Shown piece by piece: positions 57,294-64,000 of a stretch of DNA of 64,000 nt (position 1 is the stretch's first letter; each line of letters starts with the position of its first letter). This DNA comes from Prolixibacteraceae bacterium (GTDB lineage Bacteria; Bacteroidota; Bacteroidia; Bacteroidales; Prolixibacteraceae). The position numbers were made by a program, and so were the translations under genes. The notes below the pieces were generated by a model that was not told the origin of the DNA, ran no database searches, and saw only the letters and a list, made by a program, of their open reading frames with translations. Location: assembly GCA_019856515.1 (NCBI GenBank), contig CP082230.1:2728001-2792000 (forward strand), read 5' to 3'.

Positions 57294-57958
57294 AACAAAT
57301 TAGTTTTTGTAAGAATATCATCTACTATACTCTTTGCTCTTTCAATAGAATCATTCCAATTAGCTTCAAGCATTTCTACCATTTCAAGGTTTGTGCCAAG
57401 ACTACCCGATTCAACCATATAATGGTCATTTATATTAAAGTTTACGCCATATAAAATCTTAGGTTCGCTAGGTGCGATTTTAACCCTTAAGTGCCCATTT
57501 TTATTATCTTTTCTTTCCTTTTCGAAAATTTCAAGCTGTAATAGTTTTGGGTCATTTAATGAATCTGTCCAATTGTTTAATGGACACAAGATATTACCAA
57601 ACTCATAATATTTTTCCGCATTTGGTAATGCTAAGTCATAAATATGGTTAATCCCTAAAGATTTAATAGGGGTTTCTCTAAGTATTTTGTATACACTAGA
57701 CGCAAGGTCTTTTAGGGGCTCAAAGTATGGTGATTTGGTGGTCGTGAATTCACATCTATGTTTATTTACTTCTATCCCAACCCAATCAAGCTCATATTTA
57801 ACAAGTTCATTATGAATAACACTTACCTTTGCATTTTTAGCTTCTTCTTCCCTGATTAATTCTTTGTTCTTTAACCAATACGGTTGCAGAATTACGGGAT
57901 TAAACTCACCAAGAAAAACAATACTTAATGATTCTTTTTGCAAATATCTATCCATCAC
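57290..57958 (-). CDS. Unknown first protein of the three-gene operon
   Basis: A 222-residue soluble protein, first in the operon. The N-terminal VFLGEFNPVILQPYWLKN followed by a strand-rich domain and a helical C-terminus (VEMLEANWNDSIERAKSIVDD) is a pattern seen in uncharacterised proteins of accessory regions, but I cannot assign a family. It carries no membrane segment, nuclease motif or nucleotide-binding motif. The promoter must lie in the 220 nt before it, divergent from the broken comM copy. A sensor or adaptor role is only inference. Confidence 0.7.
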   Translation of the reverse strand: MMDRYLQKESLSIVFLGEFNPVILQPYWLKNKELIREEEAKNAKVSVIHNELVKYELDWVGIEVNKHRCEFTTTKSPYFEPLKDLASSVYKILRETPIKSLGINHIYDLALPNAEKYYEFGNILCPLNNWTDSLNDPKLLQLEIFEKERKDNKNGHLRVKIAPSEPKILYGVNFNINDHYMVESGSLGTNLEMVEMLEANWNDSIERAKSIVDDILTKTNLL

Positions 57959-58119
57959 ATTTTTTTATTTCTATGTAAATATATTAAAATAACGAATAAT
58001 CAGACTTAATGTTTATATTAATTTTCTCATACAGTGACTGTTCTTAAAAAGAAGAGAAGTCTACTATTTCAAAATCATAGTACCTCTTCATTATTCATAT
58101 CCAATCATTTCCTCCACAC

Positions 58120-58620
58120 CATTTTGAACCAACCCCATCCCCATTTCTTCTATCTGTGAAATAGAAAACCATAGACGATGTTAGTAAAGACCTACGGAAG
58201 TACCTTGCAGGGGATAGATGCCATCACCATTATCATTGAAGTAGAAGTGTCATCCAGTGGCATTCGATTTCATATGGTTGGACTACCCGATAATGCTGTC
58301 AAGGAGAGCCAACAACGTATTGAGGCGGCACTTCGATACCATGGGCTAAAGACTCAGGGGAAGAAGATCGTCATCAATATGGCTCCTGAAGATTTACGTA
58401 AAGAAGGCGCATCATATGATTTGCCTATCGCCATTGGCATTTTAGCCGCCTCAGTGTGGATATTAGCACCTTCGCTAGACAAGTACTATCATTATAGGAG
58501 AACTTACCTATTACCATCCAAGCACGTAAAGAGGGATTCGATGGATTCATTCTACCTCTAGAGAATGCCCACGAAGCAGCAGTCGTCGATAAACTCAATA
58601 TCTACGGAGTAAAAACTTAA
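58120..58620 (+). repeat. Partial duplication of the comM 5' region
   Basis: Bases about 58120-58490 match 59596-59965, including upstream non-coding sequence, and a further stretch (58520-58615) matches 60040-60127. The first 230 bases differ at very few places, the middle at many mostly synonymous positions, and the last 90 hardly at all, so the copies form a mosaic. A metal-dependent hydrolase gene lies between the copies. Confidence 0.88.
58178..58620 (+). pseudogene. Truncated comM copy
   Basis: The first 103 codons match intact comM, including VKTYGSTLQGIDAI and FHMVGLPDNAVKESQQR. Then a deletion of about 40-50 bases in the IIMGELSLDG region shifts the frame; the sequence QARKEGFDGFILPLENAHEA is still readable in another frame and ends at GVKT and a stop. 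The AAA domain is absent, so it cannot work. Confidence 0.88.
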
Positions 58621-58679
58621 AGAGGTAACCCATCGTATATCTACCCACCAAGGACAAGAGTTTGGTGCTTCTTCTACCC

Positions 58680-59522
58680 CTAAAAATAGACTTTCAATTT
58701 GCCATCAAACCACACCATGAACCGAAAGGTTTTATCTCCCAATATCTCCTTCTGTTGGGCTTTGGAATAGGCTTCCAGCTCTTGGTAGTTATTACAGTGT
58801 CCAGAATAGGCATAATCAATATCTCGGGAGTGTATCTGAAACAGTGCCAAAGCAAACCCCAGAGTAAATAGAGTCAAGGTGAACTTATAGGCAGAGAATC
58901 TCACAAAACGTTGGCTCACCAATACCACGATATTAAATAGGATAACCCCTACCACAATCAGAAAGACATCGTAGTTATTCCACCACCAAATATCTCCAGT
59001 ACCACCCGTGTAAGAAGCCATTGGAAAAAAGAAGTTCACTCCTCCCCAAGAGGCTGCTGGAGTGACCATATCCTCTAACAGATGGAGTGTATAAGCAGAG
59101 ACAAAAGCAACAAACAATACGATGTCCTTACGAAAAGCATCGACTAAACTCTTTAGCCTTAAATTTCTACCCTGTGAAGTCCACAGATATTTTAATATTA
59201 CGACTATACCTCCGAACAAAATGGCAGCCATGAAGCTATGCATAAAAGCATGGTGGGAGTACCAAAATTTGGCAGAATATATATCTCTTCCCGAATGGGA
59301 TAGATGAAAGAGCTTGCCCAATATACCATCAAAATGCGACCATAAGCTGATGGCATCCACATCGGGAAGTGCCCCCGCAAAAGCAGCAAAAACCACTATA
59401 AGTAACTTCTTTTTAAAAGAGTTATTAGAAAACGAAGCTGCAACCGTTCCTACGGCAATGCCTGAGAGGGTATGTGTAAGGATATCCATATTGTTCCATT
59501 CGATATAAGTGAGATTCTCCAT
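58680..59522 (-). CDS. YdjM-like membrane-bound metal-dependent hydrolase
   Basis: A protein of about 280 residues with DILTHTLSGIAVG at the N-terminus, FAGALPDVDAIS and FWYSHHAFMHSF, the His/Asp pattern of the YdjM/DUF457 family, and five to six hydrophobic segments. In Escherichia coli YdjM is SOS-induced and inner-membrane; a phospholipase C-like fold has been proposed, but activity is not established. The frame extends to a TTG at 59552; ATG at 59522 is used, and the ATG at 59489 (MDILTH) is equally possible. It lies between the broken and the intact comM. Confidence 0.85.
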   Translation of the reverse strand: MENLTYIEWNNMDILTHTLSGIAVGTVAASFSNNSFKKKLLIVVFAAFAGALPDVDAISLWSHFDGILGKLFHLSHSGRDIYSAKFWYSHHAFMHSFMAAILFGGIVVILKYLWTSQGRNLRLKSLVDAFRKDIVLFVAFVSAYTLHLLEDMVTPAASWGGVNFFFPMASYTGGTGDIWWWNNYDVFLIVVGVILFNIVVLVSQRFVRFSAYKFTLTLFTLGFALALFQIHSRDIDYAYSGHCNNYQELEAYSKAQQKEILGDKTFRFMVWFDGKLKVYF

Positions 59523-59652
59523 TAATGACCTAAGCCAATAAAAGAAATACAAAATTAGTAAATGGAAACATGAGATACATCAATTCCCACACTTCATTTT
59601 GAACTAACCCCATCCCCATTTGTTCTATCTGTGAAATAGAAAACCATAGACG

Positions 59653-61194
59653 ATGTTAGTAAAGACCTACGGAAGTACCTTGCAGGGGATAGATGCCATC
59701 ACCATTACCATTGAAGTAGAAGTGTCATCCAGTGGCATTCGATTTCATATGGTTGGACTACCCGATAATGCTGTCAAGGAGAGCCAACAACGTATTGAGG
59801 CGGCACTTCGATACCATGGGCTAAAGATTCCGGGGAAGAAGATCGTCATCAATATGGCACCTGCGGACCTACGTAAGGAAGGAGCATCATACGACCTACC
59901 AATCGCTATTGGCATTTTAGCTGCCTCAGAGCAGATATTAGCTCCTTCGCTAGACAAATACATCATCATGGGAGAACTCTCCTTAGATGGCTCTATTAAG
60001 CCCATAAAAGGAGTCCTACCGATTGCTATTCAAGCTCGTAAAGAAGGGTTCGATGGATTCATTCTACCTCTAGAGAATGCCCACGAAGCAGCAGTCGTCG
60101 ATAAACTCAATATCTACGGAGTAAAAAACCTTAAAGAGGTGATCGACCTACTCTCTGGAAAGAGTGTGATGGAGCCCACTGTGATAGACACACGAGCCGA
60201 ATTTGAACAGAAGCAACACCTTTTCGACAATGACTTCTCCGACGTCAAAGGACAAGAGAGTGTCAAACGTGCCATGGAGATCGCAGCCGCAGGAGGTCAC
60301 AATATTATTCTTATCGGTGCTCCTGGTGCAGGAAAGACCATGCTAGCCAAACGTATCAGCACCATCCTGCCACCTTTCACTCTTCATGAAGCGCTCGAAG
60401 CCACTAAGATTCACTCCGTAGCTGGATCGTTAGACAAAGAGACCTCTCTGATGACCCAACGCCCTTTCCGTTCTCCACACCACACCATCTCCGATGTGGC
60501 ATTGGTCGGTGGAGGTGCCTACCCTCAACCTGGTGAAATATCTCTATCCCATAATGGCGTTCTCTTCTTAGACGAGTTACCTGAGTTCAAAAGAACCGTA
60601 TTAGAGGTGATGCGACAACCGATGGAAGATCGAAATATCACCATCTCACGAGCCAAGATGACCATAACCTACCCATCCAACTTTATGCTTATCGCCTCCA
60701 TGAACCCATGTCCATGTGGCTACTATAACCACCCAACCAAAATGTGTAACTGCAACCCAGGATCGGTACAGAAATACCTCAACAAAATATCTGGCCCCCT
60801 ACTCGACCGTATCGATATACACTTAGAAGTGGTGCCAGTACCTTTCGAAAAACTTGCAGAGATGAAAGAGGGCGAAAAGAGTAAAGATATCAGAGAGAGA
60901 GTTATTGCAGCTAGAGCCATACAAACCGAACGCTTCAAAGAACTCCCACATGTACACTCTAATGCGCAGATGACCTCGCGAATGCTACGTGAGTTCTGCC
61001 TTCTAGATGCCCAAGGAGGTAAAATACTCAAAGAAGCCATGAACCGCCTCTCCCTTTCTGCCCGAGCCTACGACCGTATCCTTCGTGTCGGAAGAACTAT
61101 CGCCGACCTAGACCAAAGCAAAAAAATATCCGCCACACACATCGCCGAAGCCGTCACCTACCGTAGCCTCGACCGCGACTCATGGGGCCGATAA
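59653..61194 (+). CDS. comM: YifB/ComM-family Mg-chelatase-like AAA ATPase
   Basis: A full-length 513-residue ComM. The N-terminal ChlI-like domain is followed by the AAA core with Walker A GAPGAGKT (222-229) and Walker B VLFLDELPEF (about 308-317), then CPCGYYNHPTKMCNC, the family's Cys-rich loop, and a C-terminal domain with LSARAYDRILRVGRTIADL. In Vibrio and Acinetobacter ComM is a hexameric helicase that drives branch migration when foreign DNA is integrated during transformation. Here it is preceded by a broken copy of its own 5' end. In Acinetobacter comM is a known target of resistance islands. Confidence 0.95.
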   Translation: MLVKTYGSTLQGIDAITITIEVEVSSSGIRFHMVGLPDNAVKESQQRIEAALRYHGLKIPGKKIVINMAPADLRKEGASYDLPIAIGILAASEQILAPSLDKYIIMGELSLDGSIKPIKGVLPIAIQARKEGFDGFILPLENAHEAAVVDKLNIYGVKNLKEVIDLLSGKSVMEPTVIDTRAEFEQKQHLFDNDFSDVKGQESVKRAMEIAAAGGHNIILIGAPGAGKTMLAKRISTILPPFTLHEALEATKIHSVAGSLDKETSLMTQRPFRSPHHTISDVALVGGGAYPQPGEISLSHNGVLFLDELPEFKRTVLEVMRQPMEDRNITISRAKMTITYPSNFMLIASMNPCPCGYYNHPTKMCNCNPGSVQKYLNKISGPLLDRIDIHLEVVPVPFEKLAEMKEGEKSKDIRERVIAARAIQTERFKELPHVHSNAQMTSRMLREFCLLDAQGGKILKEAMNRLSLSARAYDRILRVGRTIADLDQSKKISATHIAEAVTYRSLDRDSWGR

Positions 61195-61239
61195 AAGATG
61201 AAAATTATAAATAACATACCACATCCAAGTGTTTGGATT

Positions 61240-61911
61240 CTATTGCAATATTTTGTCCACAAGAATCCAAACACTTGTCCCCAGCTTATCTACTAATTCA
61301 TCATTATCTGAAGGCATTGCTTTACCTCTTACAATGGCATCGTTTATGCCTGATTGAAATTTATCAAACTTAAAATTACTTTTTCTATAACCACCTAATA
61401 GATCAGCCAAGGCTTTCTCTAAAAACCTCTTCTGCTTATTCACCTTTCTATTCTCATAGAGATCATCTTCATCATAAGCATCTTTATCTGTCAAGTGGAG
61501 TAGCAACCATAATTCAAAGGTTGGATTAGATATTGCCAAGCCATAACCTCTCTCCTCACATTGGCGAATTATCTCTTTCAATTGTGATTCAGAAACATTC
61601 CCTTTATCTCTATCCACAACCATCCACAACTCGTATGGTGCTACCCCATGTTCTTGCCAATAGGTAGACCGCTCCTCGAGAAGTTCGTAGACATATTTTG
61701 GATGACTTTTAGTGTCTGTTTCATCCTCTTTCTCTAATCGTTCAATCTTAACTAAACCTGTCCTTCCAGAATCTTTTAATCCATCAAAATAATCCTCTTC
61801 CGTCTTTCCTTCCCCTACAATTGATATGATATATATATTCTTAGGCTCTACGGTTTCTGATCTTTGCTTCCTCTCTCCAAAAGAAGTTTGAACACGTAGC
61901 CTAGTTCTCAT
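61240..61911 (-). CDS. RloB-family protein (AbiL-like second gene)
   Basis: A 223-residue RloB-type protein. The marks are VGEGKTEEDYF (32-42) and VVDRDKG (98-104), a Glu and Asp-x-Asp arrangement like a TOPRIM-type metal site, then SNPTFELWLLLHL. Genes of this family follow an AAA ATPase in AbiL-like anti-phage systems and were first noted near restriction genes. The stop of the ATPase gene lies 2 nt before this start, so they are co-translated. Nuclease activity is inferred from the motif only. Confidence 0.85.
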   Translation of the reverse strand: MRTRLRVQTSFGERKQRSETVEPKNIYIISIVGEGKTEEDYFDGLKDSGRTGLVKIERLEKEDETDTKSHPKYVYELLEERSTYWQEHGVAPYELWMVVDRDKGNVSESQLKEIIRQCEERGYGLAISNPTFELWLLLHLTDKDAYDEDDLYENRKVNKQKRFLEKALADLLGGYRKSNFKFDKFQSGINDAIVRGKAMPSDNDELVDKLGTSVWILVDKILQ

Positions 61912-61913
61912 AT

Positions 61914-63248
61914 TTAAATATTTAGGTTCTTAAAACTCTTGAAGATAGGGATAGCTCCATATCTCCCTAAAAGGTAATCTTTGTTTATCTTTTTATCATT
62001 TCTCACCTTAAATTCATCTAAAGAAAACAATCTAGATTGGTTACTGTTTTTTTCCACAAACCATATCTCATCTCTTCTAAGTAAATCAAGATCGAGTAGT
62101 AAAGATTCGTGTGTGGTAACCACCAACTGACTTTGATTGTTTTTACTAATATCCAAAAACAGTTCGATGATAGCATAAGTTAACTTGGAATGAAGGCTCC
62201 TGTCTATCTCATCAATTAGAAATACTGAATCAGAACTAGCCAACGATTTTAAGGCGGGAATAAAGTCGAACAGACGCTGTGTTCCGTCCGATTCATCAAT
62301 CATATCAAACACCACGGCCTTTCCTTGATCTGAAAGGTGCTCTAAACCGAGCTTTTTAACTTTGTATTTATTTTGATCCCCACGCTCTAAGGCATAGGAG
62401 ATTTCATTGAACTCAAATATGATAATTTCATTCTCAACAATCTTACTCGACAGTTCATCCTTCATTTTTTTCGGAAGCTCAAAACTATCTAGATCCATCT
62501 CTTCAGAAGTAACCCCATGTATCCCTGTTTGAAAAATAGACAAGAATGAATTAAACGATTGCGCCATCTCATTATCATCTCCAATAAAACTTAAACCTTT
62601 AAATTTCGACTGTGGGAATAGTACGGTAAGCTTGTGATCAAACCACTTATACACGCTTTGGAAATATTTGGCTTCGGAAAGCCCCTCTAAACTCTTTCTA
62701 TTTATCTCATTTAAAAACAGCGTACTGTCCGACTTCGCAAAATCTTCTCTATAAACATCAAACCGAATCTTTGCTTTCCCTTTTAATGAAATCCCAAACT
62801 CAATATGATGCGTCCCTTGATCATCACGAAAACGTTCAAATATCTTCTTTTCTCCTTTGGCACTAATTTCAAGCAACCACTCTTCTATAATAAGATTATC
62901 TTTAAGAATCGCTGCAAACCCGTAGTTATAGCACTTCCCCTCCACCATTATCTCGTATTGGAAAGTAGAAGGTAATAACTCATTTCCATCCTTTAATCGA
63001 TAATGACAATTAATGGGATCCACCTTATCTATACCTGAAAGAATTACCCTTTGTGAGAAATCAATAGCTTTAATAAAATTAGACTTACCAGAAGCATTGG
63101 CGCCATAAAGAATCCCTGTCTTGAGAATTGACAGACTATTCCCTTTATAAAGATGGGATGGTTTACGTCGCTCCTGATTTGCAATCATAGAGAACTCAGA
63201 CACCTCATTAAACGACAGAAAATTCGAAGTATTAAATCGTATTAGCAT
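61914..63248 (-). CDS. AAA/ABC-type ATPase (RloA/AbiLi-like)
   Basis: A 444-residue SMC/ABC-like ATPase. Walker A is GANASGKSN (49-57), the signature-like DESDGTQRLF lies near 318-327, and Walker B is SVFLIDEIDRSLH (about 345-357), with the switch His in VVTTHESLLLD. Together with the RloB gene it forms a two-gene unit resembling AbiL-type abortive-infection systems, in which the ATPase is thought to sense infection or gate a partner nuclease. No restriction genes are adjacent. Confidence 0.9.
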   Translation of the reverse strand: MLIRFNTSNFLSFNEVSEFSMIANQERRKPSHLYKGNSLSILKTGILYGANASGKSNFIKAIDFSQRVILSGIDKVDPINCHYRLKDGNELLPSTFQYEIMVEGKCYNYGFAAILKDNLIIEEWLLEISAKGEKKIFERFRDDQGTHHIEFGISLKGKAKIRFDVYREDFAKSDSTLFLNEINRKSLEGLSEAKYFQSVYKWFDHKLTVLFPQSKFKGLSFIGDDNEMAQSFNSFLSIFQTGIHGVTSEEMDLDSFELPKKMKDELSSKIVENEIIIFEFNEISYALERGDQNKYKVKKLGLEHLSDQGKAVVFDMIDESDGTQRLFDFIPALKSLASSDSVFLIDEIDRSLHSKLTYAIIELFLDISKNNQSQLVVTTHESLLLDLDLLRRDEIWFVEKNSNQSRLFSLDEFKVRNDKKINKDYLLGRYGAIPIFKSFKNLNI

Positions 63249-63498
63249 ATCTTACAGTTATATTACCACATAAAGTAACGAAAAAATCTCATATACTATC
63301 ATATCCTATAACAACCTTTTAAGAAATATGTTGCAATTAAACACTCCTCTTAACTACCAATTCACATCCCCTTATGTTTCATCGCAAAGAGAAAGAAAAT
63401 TAAAGCAACAAGCTTCCTATATTATTATCTAAAAGCATATTTTTGTCTTTGTTATTTATACAATAAAACTAACACTACAGAATCATCAAAGATCAATT

Positions 63499-64000
63499 AT
63501 GAACGAAAATAAAAACAGGTACAGATACAACTGGAGTCTAATAATCATCATATCAATACTTCTCATTCTCGCTCTAGGATCTTATTGGTGTCAATTCTAT
63601 AATTATCCAATATCAAAAGATCCAACAGATTGGGCTAACTTTGGAGGCTATCTTGGCGGAACAACTAGTTTTATTACTGTACTTGTTGCTCTTTGTATTA
63701 ATTATCAAACAATCAAACTAACGAAAAAAAATTCAATCCGAGAATATTAAATTTAATAAAGAACAAGCAAAAGAGCAGTTTGAGTTTAATAAAAAATTGA
63801 ATCAACCTTTAGCATACATTCATCTTATTAGTTCCCAAACGAATATTAAAATAACGATTCAAAATTTAGGAATTGGGCCTTTAATTGTAAAAAACACTAC
63901 GATAGAAACTAAAGATGGTGTCTGTTATTCAGATTTTAAGAAACTCTTACTAGATAGCAACTTTACATTCAAAAGTCTCAAAGAAATTGATGAAGTTTAT
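63499..64000 (+). CDS. Two-helix membrane protein, frameshifted and cut by the window end
   Basis: The start MNENKNRYRYN leads to a membrane helix (about 13-33), then DPTDWANFGGYLGGTTSFITVLVALCI, a second helix, followed by a coiled coil. At the A8 run (63724-63731) the frame shifts to a stop after NSIREY; with seven A it reads on as KIQSENIKFNKEQAKEQFEFNKK and stays open to the window edge. The layout (helix, WxxFGxxxGG, helix, coiled coil) is like membrane proteins annotated as putative phage abortive-infection proteins. It lies beside the AbiL-like pair on the other strand. Function is not established. Confidence 0.6.

Noticed and set aside
1..64000. CRISPR array, tRNA or rRNA genes, prophage structural genes
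   Set aside because: No regularly spaced repeats, cloverleaf-like sequences, rRNA or phage head/tail proteins were recognised on either strand.

Overview
The window looks like chromosomal DNA of an AT-rich Bacteroidota, probably a marine or sediment relative of the Marinilabiliales/Prolixibacteraceae. The evidence is two SusC/SusD outer-membrane uptake operons, many lipoproteins with Bacteroidota-type signal peptides, a GH29 fucosidase and a GH16 enzyme, DUF2851 and YeeE/YedE proteins, TAnnTTTG-like promoter words and weak Shine-Dalgarno sites. The genus is inference; no rRNA or tRNA gene was seen.

Layout. 0-6.4 kb is housekeeping: the end of ribD, a dolichyl-phosphate-mannose-type glycosyltransferase, the rpsO-pnp pair, a K+ channel and a DUF2851 protein. 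6.4-7.4 kb has no gene and holds three large inverted repeats. 7.4-11.1 kb carries three minus-strand lipoprotein genes, including a clostripain-family (C11) protease and a large unknown protein whose signal peptide is split by a G7 tract. 11.7-20 kb has an SNF2 helicase, a paired M16 protease operon and a nitronate-monooxygenase-like flavoprotein. 20-32.3 kb holds two consecutive SusC/SusD operons, the second with an extra lipoprotein; both share a 5' hairpin and an identical 36-nt block over the SusC start codon.

32.5-48.2 kb is rich in insertion sequences: an IS3 relic, an IS3 element with perfect ends but a broken orfB, an IS1380-like element, and an IS4-type element that has split a short-chain dehydrogenase (SDR) gene with a clean 8-bp target duplication. 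Between them lie a ClC chloride transporter, an O-methyltransferase plus M16 protease, a DUF819 membrane protein, and a TetR regulator flanked by two SDR genes with matching palindromic operators. 48.4-54.7 kb carries a GH16 lipoprotein, a thiosulfate-type YeeE transporter, two unknown genes and a multidomain GH29 fucosidase.

54.9-64 kb looks like a defence or accessory island around comM. It contains an unfamiliar overlapping three-gene operon (two unrecognised proteins and a ComEC-like metallo-beta-lactamase), a broken partial copy of comM followed by a YdjM-like membrane protein and then intact comM, an AAA ATPase/RloB pair resembling AbiL-type abortive infection, and a frameshifted two-helix membrane protein cut by the window edge. 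The three-gene operon is the best candidate for an undescribed system. The G-tract lipoprotein/protease locus and the long intergenic inverted repeats are the next most unusual features. Frameshifts at short homopolymers (G7, A8 and a C4 in the IS3 element) could be real or could be sequencing errors.
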